Counted from the stretch's first letter, positions 1 to 6,769 are shown. The stretch: 7,595 nt of DNA from Clostridia bacterium (GCA_017520365.1 JAFXFQ010000235.1:1-7595); one strand, 5' to 3'. Numbers and translations: made by a program. The notes: a model not told the origin generated them from the sequence alone.

Positions 1-1
1 G

Positions 2-1069
2 ATAGCAGACGATATTGAGCGCCGCCCTTGGCTGCCTGAAAATGCAAAGAGGCTTCTTCTCACTCCCGACCTTCTCGGCTATCTGCTTACAGGCAAGTGT
101 GCGTCTGAGTATACTATCGCATCTACCACCGCACTTATGGATGCAGAGAAGCGTGAGTTCTCCGAGGAGCTTTTCAATACTTTTGGCATTAAGAAGGAGC
201 TGTTTGCTCCCGTTGTTCTGCCCGGTAACGTTCTCGGCAAGCTTACAAAGAAGATCGATGAGGAAACAGGTCACAGCGGAGCTGTCGTTGTAAACGTGGG
301 AAGCCACGATACTTCAAGTGCCATTGCCGCAGTTCCCGCCACCGATGATGGCTTCCTTTTTATCTCAAGCGGTACATGGTCTCTTATGGGTATCGAGTCC
401 GATACACCCGTTATCAATGACATAACAAGAAAGTACAGCTTTACAAATGAGGGCGGTACCTTCGGTAAGATCAATATTATGAAAAATATTATGGGTCTCT
501 GGCTCATTCAGGAATCCCGCCGTCAGTGGAAGAGGGAAGGAATTAACTATTCCTTTGATGAAATGTCCGATGCGGCACTCAAGTCTGAGCCCTTCGCATC
601 TATCATCAATCCCGATGACCCTATGTTCAACGAAGCGGGTGATATGCCCGGAAAGATCCGTGAGTATTGTAAGAAGACCGGTCAGAAGATCCCTGAGACC
701 ATGGGCGCGGTCGTTCGTGCAATTATCGAGTCCTTGGCTCTTCGTTATCGTTGGACCGCAGAAAAGCTCGAGGAGCTTACCGGCAAAAAGTACGGCACCA
801 TCAACATCGTTGGCGGAGGTACAAAGGACGAGCTTCTTTGCAGATTCTGTGCAAACGGAACAGGCAGAACTGTTGTTGCCGGCCCCGTTGAGGCTACAGC
901 TATCGGTAATATTTTGGCTCAGGCTATGGCGGCAGGTGAGATATCATCTGTTGAAGAGGGACGCGAGATCGTCCGCAATTCTTTTGAAACAAAGACCTAC
1001 GCTCCCGATACAACTCTTTGCGAGGGTTGGAATGATGCATATTCACGCTTTCTTGAACTTATAAAATAA
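2..1069 (+). CDS. rhaB: Rhamnulokinase, 5'-truncated by window edge
   Basis: FGGY-family sugar kinase that phosphorylates L-rhamnulose to L-rhamnulose-1-phosphate in cytoplasmic rhamnose catabolism. The frame is open from base 2, so 355 residues are present and roughly the first 100-130 of a usual ~460-490 are missing. The ATG at 137 is internal: the sequence before it (LLLTPDLLGYLLTG, then SEYTIASTTALMD) is normal FGGY N-domain sequence. Visible signatures are GSHDTSSA, whose Asp (codon 308-310) is the expected catalytic base; SSGTWSLMG at 365-391; the rhamnulokinase-specific FTNEGG...KNIMGLWLIQESRRQW block at about 440-529; and the C-terminal nucleotide-binding IVGGGTKDELL and GPVEATAIGN segments near 806-918. 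The specificity call rests on the FTNEGG/NIMGLW block, which separates RhaB from xylulo-, glycero- and fuculokinases. It ends TAA, 5 nt before the next gene. No frameshift is seen. Confidence 0.93.
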   Translation: MADDIERRPWLPENAKRLLLTPDLLGYLLTGKCASEYTIASTTALMDAEKREFSEELFNTFGIKKELFAPVVLPGNVLGKLTKKIDEETGHSGAVVVNVGSHDTSSAIAAVPATDDGFLFISSGTWSLMGIESDTPVINDITRKYSFTNEGGTFGKINIMKNIMGLWLIQESRRQWKREGINYSFDEMSDAALKSEPFASIINPDDPMFNEAGDMPGKIREYCKKTGQKIPETMGAVVRAIIESLALRYRWTAEKLEELTGKKYGTINIVGGGTKDELLCRFCANGTGRTVVAGPVEATAIGNILAQAMAAGEISSVEEGREIVRNSFETKTYAPDTTLCEGWNDAYSRFLELIK

Positions 1070-1074
1070 AACCT

Positions 1075-2031
1075 ATGCTTGATAATTTTATATACAGCGT
1101 AAACGTAATACTGCCTGTATTTATTATCGTATTACTCGGATTTGTCCTTGGAAGGACACGTTATATAGGTGAGAGCTTTATTGAGCCTGCGGAGAAGATC
1201 GTTTTTAAGATAGCATTGCCGATAATGCTGTTTCTTGAGGTTGCCGGCGCAGAAAAGTTTTCTGTCGGTGACTTCAAGCTGATAGCCTATTGTATCTGCT
1301 CGGTAACTGCGGTGTTTCTGACAGTGGCTGTTGCGGCGCTCATTTTCGTAAAAAAAGAGTTTCGCGGCTCCTTTGTGCAGGGCTCTTCAAGGTCGAATTT
1401 TGCCGTTCTCGGCATTCCTCTTGCTATCAGTATGTTCGGTGATGCGGGCGGTATGGCTATCGCTCTCGTTATGCCTTTTGTTATTATAATGTTTAATGCA
1501 TATTCGGTCATAGTGCTTTCGCTCTTCTCAAACGTGGAAAGAAAGGCGGGCTTTGCCGACGTGATAAAAAGGCTGTTTTCCAATATTGTAACGAATCCAC
1601 TCATAATTGCGGTCATTCTTGCGATCCCTTTTCTGTATTTCGATATAAAGCTTCCCACTTTTGCTCAAAAGAGCCTTGATTATATCAGCGCTATGACAAC
1701 ACCTCTTTCTCTAATTTGTCTCGGTGCAAATTTCAAGCTTTCTTCCATGAAGGGTAGAGCGGGTACGGCTGCTCTGGCAGCTATGCTTAAGCTTGTGGTG
1801 GTACCTGCTGTCACTGTAACTGTTGCAGCGCTTCTCGGCTTCAGAAATGAGGCTCTCGGCACTATTTTTATTCTTTTTGGTGCTCCTTCTGCTGTAAGCA
1901 GCTACATTATGGCAAAGAATATGAAAAATGATTCTGATCTTGCGGCGCAGATCTTATTGTTTACGACTATGCTTTGCGTCTTTACCGTTTTTGCGGGTGT
2001 ATTTGTGCTTAAAAGCCTTGCTTTGATATGA
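1075..2031 (+). CDS. AEC-family (auxin efflux carrier-like) membrane transporter
   Basis: Integral membrane permease of 318 residues, the usual length for the AEC family, whose bacterial members are linked to malate, malonate and other small organic anions. About ten hydrophobic segments can be drawn: roughly residues 7-27, 40-57, 68-92, 108-122, 125-150, 170-189, 203-217, 230-253, 260-279 and 290-314. Family marks are SNFAVLGIPLA (107-117), the NP in the middle helix (174-175), LSLICLGANF (211-220) and GAPSAVSSYIMAKNM (269-283) before the last helix. The ATG is the first possible start, because an in-frame TGA lies at 1054-1056. There is no recognisable Shine-Dalgarno, so translation is probably coupled to rhaB, which stops 5 nt upstream. 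The substrate cannot be read from sequence; linkage to rhaB suggests a product or substrate of deoxy-sugar metabolism, but this is inference. Unlike prs and argS, it uses some TTA and TTG leucine codons. Confidence 0.88.
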   Translation: MLDNFIYSVNVILPVFIIVLLGFVLGRTRYIGESFIEPAEKIVFKIALPIMLFLEVAGAEKFSVGDFKLIAYCICSVTAVFLTVAVAALIFVKKEFRGSFVQGSSRSNFAVLGIPLAISMFGDAGGMAIALVMPFVIIMFNAYSVIVLSLFSNVERKAGFADVIKRLFSNIVTNPLIIAVILAIPFLYFDIKLPTFAQKSLDYISAMTTPLSLICLGANFKLSSMKGRAGTAALAAMLKLVVVPAVTVTVAALLGFRNEALGTIFILFGAPSAVSSYIMAKNMKNDSDLAAQILLFTTMLCVFTVFAGVFVLKSLALI

Positions 2032-2049
2032 CTTTGCGTTGTGCAAGGT
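2031..2049 (+). terminator. Weak hairpin after the transporter gene, possible terminator
   Basis: A 7-bp stem (ACTTTGC 2031-2037 with GCAAGGT 2043-2049, one G-U pair, 5-nt loop) begins at the transporter stop codon. The 3' arm GCAAGG can instead pair with CCTTGC at 2016-2021, giving an alternative, longer-looped structure. The nearest T run (2062-2066) is 12 nt past the stem, too far for a textbook intrinsic terminator, so some read-through into the next operon is plausible. Confidence 0.3.
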
Positions 2050-2052
2050 GCT

Positions 2053-2109
2053 AAAAACAACTTTTTGTATTAAAAAAATGCAATTTTTTGTTTGTAAATA
2101 GGCTTTTTT
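2053..2109. other. Phased A/T tracts upstream of and through the prs promoter
   Basis: Homopolymer tracts A5 (2053-2057), T5 (2062-2066), A7 (2072-2078), T6 (2084-2089) and T6 (2104-2109) have centres near 2055, 2064, 2075, 2086.5 and 2106.5. Spacing is about 9, 11, 11.5 and 20 bp, close to one or two helical turns, and a short AAA (2096-2098) fills the gap. Such phasing is what intrinsically curved, UP-element-like upstream DNA looks like. Whether it bends or raises promoter activity here is inference. It could also be chance in AT-rich spacer DNA. Confidence 0.4.
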
Positions 2110-2119
2110 GTGATATAAT
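2092..2119 (+). promoter_or_regulatory. Predicted sigma-A type promoter of the prs-argS-yebC-lgt-folD run
   Basis: The -10 box is a perfect TATAAT at 2114-2119, preceded by the extended -10 TG (2111-2112). The -35 candidate is TTGTAA at 2092-2097 (4 of 6 to TTGACA) with a 16-bp spacer. Predicted transcription starts near 2125-2127, leaving a leader of about 50 nt before the prs ATG. It is the only convincing promoter I found, and it sits in the only gap long enough to hold one. Confidence 0.65.
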
Positions 2120-2123
2120 AATC

Positions 2124-2137
2124 TGAAATGTATTTCA
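2124..2137. promoter_or_regulatory. 14-bp palindrome at predicted transcription start, possible operator
   Basis: TGAAAT and ATTTCA form a perfect 6-bp inverted repeat around a 2-bp centre (GT), starting 4 bp after the -10 box. A repressor bound here would cover the transcription start. The same bases could form a small, weak RNA hairpin at the 5' end of the mRNA; an alternative pairing is AAATG (2126-2130) with CATTT (2136-2140). No regulator is encoded nearby, and I do not match it to a named operator. Confidence 0.3.
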
Positions 2138-2166
2138 TTTAATAAAATCATTACTAACAAATTTTC

Positions 2167-2172
2167 GGAGGT
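2167..2172 (+). promoter_or_regulatory. Strong Shine-Dalgarno of prs
   Basis: GGAGGT lies 4 nt before the ATG at 2177 (5 nt from the last G) and fixes the start codon. It is the best ribosome binding site in the window, fitting a highly expressed first gene. Confidence 0.85.
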
Positions 2173-2176
2173 AACA

Positions 2177-3313
2177 ATGGAGAGCTTGTACGGAGAACTT
2201 GGTATTATAGCTATGCGAGGCTGTGAGCAGTTTGTCAACGTTGTTGACGAATATCTCAAGGAATGGAGACGTCATGATGATGACACAGATTTCATCATGC
2301 ACGTAGACTGTCCCCGCTTCTCCAGCGGTGAAGCAAAGGCTCTGCTTAAGGAGTCTGCAAGAGGTCACGATATTTATATCATTGCCGATTGCTTTAATTA
2401 CGGTCAGGAGTACAAGATGTACGGCAGAATGGTGCCTATGAGCCCTGATGATCACTTTGCTGATCTCAAGAGAGTTATTGCTGCTATCGAGGGTAAGGCA
2501 TCCAGAATTTCCGTGATCATGCCTATGCTTTACGAGGGCAGACAGCACAAGAGAACATCAAGAGAGTCTCTTGACTGTGCGCTTGCTCTTCAGGAGCTTG
2601 TACAGATGGGCGTTTCTAATATCATAACGTTTGATGCCCATGACCCCAGAGTTCAGAACGCTATACCTCTCAGCGGTTTTGATAATATCCGTCCTTCTTA
2701 TCAGATGCTTAAGGCTCTTGTTAAGGAGTATCCCGATATTTCTCTCGGCAAGGATGATATTGCATTCATTTCTCCCGATGAGGGTGCAATGTCCAGAAGT
2801 ATGTACTTCTCATCTCTTCTCGGCGTTGACCTCGGTATGTTCTATAAGAGAAGAAACTACACAGTCATCATTGACGGTAAGAACCCCATCGAGGCTCATG
2901 AGTACCTCGGTAAGTCCGTTGAGGGTAAGGACGTTGTAGTTGTTGACGATATGATCGCTTCCGGTGAGTCCTGCCTTGACGTATGCGAGCAGCTCAAGGA
3001 GCGCGGAGCAAGACGCGTATTCGTATTCGCAACCTTCGGTCTCTTTACCAATGGTCCTGAGGTGTTCGATAAGGGCTACGAAAAGGGTATCTTTGATAAG
3101 GTGTTTACAACAAACCTTATCTATACAAGACCTGACGTGCTTGATCGCCCCTGGTATTCTTCCGTTAATATGTGTAAATACGTTGCTTATATTATCGATA
3201 CACTTAACCACGATCAGTCTATCTCCACACTTCTCAATCCTGTTGGCCGTATACATAAGCTTCTTGATAAGCAGGCTGAAAAGAATGCTCAGCAGCTTGA
3301 AATCGGTGAATAA
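2177..3313 (+). CDS. prs: Ribose-phosphate pyrophosphokinase (PRPP synthetase), long divergent form
   Basis: Makes PRPP from ribose-5-phosphate and ATP for purine, pyrimidine, NAD, His and Trp synthesis; cytoplasmic. At 378 residues it is about 60 longer than the classical ~315-residue enzyme. The PRPP loop is VVVVDDMIASGES (253-265). FDAHDPRVQNAIP (152-164) stands where classical enzymes have DLHAxQIQGFF, with H155 at the catalytic histidine position. YKRR (223-226) matches the lysine/arginine of the flexible catalytic loop, and SPDEGAMSR (199-207) the SPDxGgxxRA segment. RQHKRTSRESLDCALALQEL (122-141) replaces the ARQDRK...REPISA block. The extra length lies in a C-terminal extension (about 320-378: Trp/Tyr-rich, then charged) and an N-terminal GELGIIAMRGCEQF start. 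From memory this layout is a common clostridial subfamily, so it is probably functional rather than decayed. First gene of the run; argS follows after 24 nt. Confidence 0.9.
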   Translation: MESLYGELGIIAMRGCEQFVNVVDEYLKEWRRHDDDTDFIMHVDCPRFSSGEAKALLKESARGHDIYIIADCFNYGQEYKMYGRMVPMSPDDHFADLKRVIAAIEGKASRISVIMPMLYEGRQHKRTSRESLDCALALQELVQMGVSNIITFDAHDPRVQNAIPLSGFDNIRPSYQMLKALVKEYPDISLGKDDIAFISPDEGAMSRSMYFSSLLGVDLGMFYKRRNYTVIIDGKNPIEAHEYLGKSVEGKDVVVVDDMIASGESCLDVCEQLKERGARRVFVFATFGLFTNGPEVFDKGYEKGIFDKVFTTNLIYTRPDVLDRPWYSSVNMCKYVAYIIDTLNHDQSISTLLNPVGRIHKLLDKQAEKNAQQLEIGE

Positions 3314-3337
3314 TCTTAAAGGAACGGTAAATTTCAA

Positions 3338-5056
3338 ATGATAGCTTTTAAAAAGCAGATCAGCGAGATACTCTGCGATGCGGTAAAGAAGTCCTTCGCA
3401 GGCAGCGAGATTACTGCAGACGAGCTTTACGAAATGCTTGAGTATCCTCCTGACAGCTCTATGGGTGACGTGGCATTCCCTTGCTTCAAGCTTTCCAGAG
3501 CTCTCAGAAGCGCACCTCCCATGATCGCGGCAAAGCTCAGTGAGGCATCTTTCCCCGAGGAGCTTTGCTCTGCAGAGGCTAAGGGCCCCTATCTCAATTT
3601 CAAAATATCCGAAAAGTATCTCTGCCGCATCCTTTGCAACGAGGTGCTCGAAAAGGGCGAGAACTACGGCTCTTTTGATTTCGGTAAGGGAAAGAACGTC
3701 GTTCTCGACTATTCCTCCCCCAACACGTCAAAGCCCTTCCATATCGGCCATCTGGGTACTACCGTTATCGGTCACTGTCTTAAGCTTCTCCACGAGTTCG
3801 CCGGATACAACTGTATCGGCATCAATCATCTTGGCGACTGGGGTACTCAGAACGGCAAGCAGATCGTTGCGTTCAAGCGTTGGGGTAACAAGGAAGAGGT
3901 AGAGGAGAAGGGATGTGACGGACTCGTTGAGCTTTACGTAAAGTTCCACGAGGAAGCAGAAAAGGATCCCTCTCTCAATGATGAGGCAAGAGCTGAGTTT
4001 AAGAAGATGGAAATGCACGATCCTGAGAACATTGCTCTTTGGAAGTGGTTCCTTGATATCAGTCTTAAGGAGTATAACGTTACCTACGATCAGCTTGGCA
4101 TTACATTCGATCATTATATGGGTGAAAGCTTTTTCTCCGATAAAATGGATGCTCAGATTCAAATAATGAGAGATAAGAACCTTCTCATGCTTGATGACGG
4201 TGCCTCCATAGTCGATCTTTCCGAATACAATATGCCTCCCTGCCTTATCCTTAAGCGCGACGGAGCATCTCTCTATCCCTCCCGTGACATTGCCGCTGCC
4301 GTTTACAGAAAGGATAACTTTGATTTTTCTAAGTGTATCTACGTAACCAGCGCGGGTCAGAGCCTCCACTTTGCACAGTGGTTTAAGGTTATGGAGCTTA
4401 TGGGATACGATTGGGTAGATCAGCTCGTTCACGTGCCCTACGGTACGGTAAGTATCGGCGGTGAAAAGCTTGCAACAAGAACAGGTAATGTTGTTCTTCT
4501 AAAGCATCTCTTCAGCCAGGCGATTGAAAAGGTATCTGCGGTTATTGATGAAAAGAACCCCGACCTTGCAAATAAGGCAGAGGTCTCAGAGGCTGTCGGT
4601 GTCGGTGCGGTTGTATTCCATTACCTCTTTAATACAAGAATCAAGGATATCTCCTTCGTTCTTGAGGATGCGCTAAGCTTCGAGGGAAGCACAGGCCCCT
4701 ACGTACAGTATACCTATGCAAGAACCTGTAGTATTCTTGAAAAAGCAGGCAATACTGATTTCGGTGCTGATTTTGTTCCTTCCATTACAACAGATGAAGA
4801 GGCAGACGTTATTAAGGTGCTTGCAAGATTCCCCGAGAGAGTTCTTGCGGCGATCGAGGACTACGAGCCCTCGTATATTGCCCGCTATGCTATTGAGCTT
4901 GCGACAGCCTTCAACAGATTCTACCATAACTGTCCCATCCTTTCATGTGATGATGAAAAGGTAAGAAGCACCCGTGTTTATATCGCAAAGGCTGCAGGTA
5001 TAGTTCTTAAGACCGCTCTCCGACTTATTTGTATGAGAGCACCTGAAAAGATTTAA
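3338..5056 (+). CDS. argS: Arginyl-tRNA synthetase
   Basis: Class I aminoacyl-tRNA synthetase charging tRNA-Arg; 572 residues, normal for the short bacterial form. Domains in order: N-terminal additional tRNA-binding domain (1-95) with GDVAFPCFKLSR (43-54); Rossmann catalytic core with SSPNTSKPFHIGHLG (126-140, HIGH at 135-138) and GINHLGDWGTQNGK (161-174); LHFAQWFKVMELMGYDW (343-359); a degenerate KMSKS, here KLATRTGN (377-384); and a C-terminal DALR anticodon-binding domain starting at GPYVQYTYARTCSIL (453-467) and ending in the usual MRAPEKI. Lys132 just before HIGH is the residue thought to compensate for a missing KMSKS lysine in this family. The ATG is the first possible start (in-frame TAA at 3317-3319). 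AAAGGA at 3318-3323 is 14 nt away, longer than ideal, and GGTAA lies 7 nt before the ATG. The HIGHLG step differs from the more usual HIGHLR. Confidence 0.97.
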   Translation: MIAFKKQISEILCDAVKKSFAGSEITADELYEMLEYPPDSSMGDVAFPCFKLSRALRSAPPMIAAKLSEASFPEELCSAEAKGPYLNFKISEKYLCRILCNEVLEKGENYGSFDFGKGKNVVLDYSSPNTSKPFHIGHLGTTVIGHCLKLLHEFAGYNCIGINHLGDWGTQNGKQIVAFKRWGNKEEVEEKGCDGLVELYVKFHEEAEKDPSLNDEARAEFKKMEMHDPENIALWKWFLDISLKEYNVTYDQLGITFDHYMGESFFSDKMDAQIQIMRDKNLLMLDDGASIVDLSEYNMPPCLILKRDGASLYPSRDIAAAVYRKDNFDFSKCIYVTSAGQSLHFAQWFKVMELMGYDWVDQLVHVPYGTVSIGGEKLATRTGNVVLLKHLFSQAIEKVSAVIDEKNPDLANKAEVSEAVGVGAVVFHYLFNTRIKDISFVLEDALSFEGSTGPYVQYTYARTCSILEKAGNTDFGADFVPSITTDEEADVIKVLARFPERVLAAIEDYEPSYIARYAIELATAFNRFYHNCPILSCDDEKVRSTRVYIAKAAGIVLKTALRLICMRAPEKI

Positions 5057-5080
5057 GTTTATAAATATTAGGAGATAATT

Positions 5081-5809
5081 ATGTCCGGACATAGCAAATG
5101 GAATAATATCAAAAACAAAAAGGCAAAGACAGATGCCCAGAAGGGTAAGATCTTTACCAAGATCGGTAAGGAGATCGCAATTGCCGTTCGCGACGGCGGT
5201 CCCGATCCTTCATCCAACTCAAAGCTTCGCGACCTTATCGAAAAGGCAAAGGCTAATAACGTGCCCAACGATAATATCGACCGTGCCATCAAGAAGGCCT
5301 CCGGTGCAGATGCGGTTGCATACGAGGAGATCACTTATGAGGGATACGGTCCCTCCGGTGTAGCGGTTATCGTAACTACAGCTACCGATAACAGAAACAG
5401 AACAGCAGGTGAGGTTCGCCACTACTTCGATAAATACGGCGGAAATATGGGCACCAGCGGATGCGTATCCTTTATGTTCACAGATAAGGGCGTTATTATC
5501 ATCGAAAAGGATGACTCCATCGATGAGGATGCTCTTATGGAGGCATCTCTTGAATCCGGTGCGGAGGACTTCAACGCCGATGAAGAGGTTTACGAGATAT
5601 ATACAGAGCCCTCTGACCTTTCCGCAGTAAAGGAAGCTCTCGTTGCAGCAGGCTATACTGTTGCAAGCGCAGAGCTTGATAAGATCCCCTCAAGCTACAT
5701 TACTCTCGAGAGCGATGAAGATATCAAGAATATGAACCTTCTTATCGAGCACCTTGAGGATAACGACGATGTTCAGGATATTTTCCATAACTGGGAAAAC
5801 TGCGATTGA
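5081..5809 (+). CDS. yebC: YebC/PmpR/TACO1-family protein
   Basis: Full-length (242 residues) member of the DUF28 family. These proteins were long annotated as transcriptional regulators (PmpR) and are now increasingly seen as ribosome-associated translation factors, as for mitochondrial TACO1; later bacterial work links them to relief of stalling on difficult sequences such as polyproline. Signatures are the MSGHSKWNNIKNKKAKTDAQ start (1-20), the basic helical domain 1 with FTKIGKEI and NVPNDNIDRAIKKASG (60-75), EEITYEGYGPSGVAVIV (82-98), TDNRNRTAGEVRHYFDKYGG (102-121), GCVSFMF (127-133) and the acidic domain ending ENCD. The start is secure: AGGAG (5070-5074) lies 6 nt before the ATG. Its place between argS and lgt, not next to ruvC as in many proteobacteria, favours a translation-linked job, which is inference. 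Leucine codons are all CTT/CTC, suggesting good expression. Confidence 0.95.
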   Translation: MSGHSKWNNIKNKKAKTDAQKGKIFTKIGKEIAIAVRDGGPDPSSNSKLRDLIEKAKANNVPNDNIDRAIKKASGADAVAYEEITYEGYGPSGVAVIVTTATDNRNRTAGEVRHYFDKYGGNMGTSGCVSFMFTDKGVIIIEKDDSIDEDALMEASLESGAEDFNADEEVYEIYTEPSDLSAVKEALVAAGYTVASAELDKIPSSYITLESDEDIKNMNLLIEHLEDNDDVQDIFHNWENCD

Positions 5810-5825
5810 TATCGGGTAATTTGAA

Positions 5826-6740
5826 ATGACGTATATTTCATTTCCGGGACTTGGTATTAAGCCGTTTCATATTGATCCAAATGCTTTCAGCATTTTTGGT
5901 GTCAGCGTAACTTGGTATGGTCTATTCATTACTATAGGTATGGTTCTTGCTTTCTTCTACTGTATGCGCAGAGCAAAGCAGGAGGGAATAAGCAGTGATG
6001 ATATGCTTGATCTTGCTATCATCACAGTAATTCTCTCGATATCCGGTGCCAGACTCTATTATGTGCTCTTTTCCCTTGACCAGATGATAGCAACGGGTGG
6101 ATCTGCCTGGCAGAATTTCACCCAGACACTTTATAATATGGTCAATATCAGAGGTGGAGGACTTGCTATCTACGGCGGTGTTATAGGTGGATTTATAGCG
6201 GCACTTATTATCTCCAAATGGAAAAAGATAAAGTTCCCCCTTCTTCTTGATATTCTTGTCGGCGGAGTTTTTATCGGTCAGATCATCGGCCGCTGGGGCA
6301 ACTTCATAAATGGTGAGGCCTACGGTTACGCAACGAGCCTCCCTTGGCGAATGGGGCTCCACGTTGTCGCAGGTGACGGCATTTACGGTCAGAATCTTGA
6401 GAATTATATAGAGGTGCATCCTACCTTCCTGTATGAATCTCTTTGGAATCTTGTTGGTCTTGTTATTCTTTGTGCTTATTACAACAGAAAAAAGTTCCCC
6501 GGTCAGCTATTCGCGTTCTATCTTATCTGGTACGGAGCGGGCAGAGCTGTAATTGAAGGACTCAGAACTGATAGCCTCTGGCTCTTTGGCGAGGGCAGCA
6601 TCAGGGTTTCCCAGGCACTCGGTATAGTTACTGTGCTGATCGGTACTTGTATTATGGTTATCGGTTATCTCAGAATAAAGAAGAATATAGATCTTCTTGC
6701 AATTGTCAAGTCCAAATTTAAAAGGAAAAGATCTCGCTGA
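5826..6740 (+). CDS. lgt: Prolipoprotein diacylglyceryl transferase
   Basis: Membrane enzyme that moves diacylglycerol from phosphatidylglycerol to the lipobox cysteine of prolipoproteins, the first step of lipoprotein maturation. At 304 residues with about seven hydrophobic segments it fits the family. The Lgt signature GRWGNFINGEAYG (155-167) supplies R156, N159 and E164, matching E. coli R143, N146 and E151. WYGL (30-33) gives the conserved Tyr31. GGGLAIYGGVIGG (110-122) is the Gram-positive version of the HGG segment, with Tyr in place of His. HPTFLYES (198-205) and YGAGRAVIEGLRTDS (236-250) are also typical. The C-terminus is a basic tail (KSKFKRKRSR) expected in the cytoplasm. The N-terminus ISFPGLGIKPF...WYGL fits clostridial Lgt, supporting this ATG. 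There is no canonical Shine-Dalgarno; GGGTAA ends 6 nt before the start, and yebC stops 16 nt upstream, so coupling is likely. Confidence 0.97.
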   Translation: MTYISFPGLGIKPFHIDPNAFSIFGVSVTWYGLFITIGMVLAFFYCMRRAKQEGISSDDMLDLAIITVILSISGARLYYVLFSLDQMIATGGSAWQNFTQTLYNMVNIRGGGLAIYGGVIGGFIAALIISKWKKIKFPLLLDILVGGVFIGQIIGRWGNFINGEAYGYATSLPWRMGLHVVAGDGIYGQNLENYIEVHPTFLYESLWNLVGLVILCAYYNRKKFPGQLFAFYLIWYGAGRAVIEGLRTDSLWLFGEGSIRVSQALGIVTVLIGTCIMVIGYLRIKKNIDLLAIVKSKFKRKRSR

Positions 6741-6757
6741 CTGTTTAGGCGAGATTT
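6729..6757 (+). other. Inverted repeat across the lgt stop codon and lgt-folD spacer
   Basis: ATCTCGC (6731-6737) is the exact reverse complement of GCGAGAT (6749-6755). One G-U and one A-U pair extend it to 9 bp (6729-6737 with 6749-6757), with an 11-nt loop holding the lgt TGA. It ends 12 nt before the folD ATG. The short TTT after it is not a terminator tract, so an effect on translation coupling or RNA processing is more likely than termination. Function is inferred only. Confidence 0.4.
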
Positions 6758-6769
6758 ACGGTAATTATA

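Noticed and set aside
137..139. ATG as the start of the rhamnulokinase gene
   Set aside because: The frame stays open to base 2, and the upstream residues match FGGY kinase sequence, so this Met is internal to a gene cut by the window edge.
2072..2089. A7-TGCAA-T6 as an intrinsic terminator hairpin
   Set aside because: The stem is entirely A-T and therefore weak; the tract is better explained as part of the phased A/T series.
2032..2176. Riboswitch or T-box leader before prs
   Set aside because: The leader after the predicted start is only about 50 nt and AT-rich, too short and unstructured for a known riboswitch class or a T-box.
2810..3337. 175-codon minus-strand open frame over the end of prs
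   Set aside because: It is antisense to conserved PRPP synthetase motifs, with no promoter or ribosome binding site pointing that way.
3728..4432. 234-codon open frame on the minus strand inside argS
   Set aside because: It lies wholly antisense to a well-conserved argS, its protein matches no family I recognise, and it arises from the codon pattern of the sense gene.
5781..5799. TTTTCC / GGAAAA inverted repeat near the end of yebC
   Set aside because: Only 6 bp, AT-rich, inside conserved C-terminal codons and not followed by a T run, so not supported as a terminator.
5922..6419. 165-codon minus-strand open frame inside lgt
   Set aside because: It covers the Lgt membrane core on the opposite strand; its composition looks like a shadow and it has no family features.
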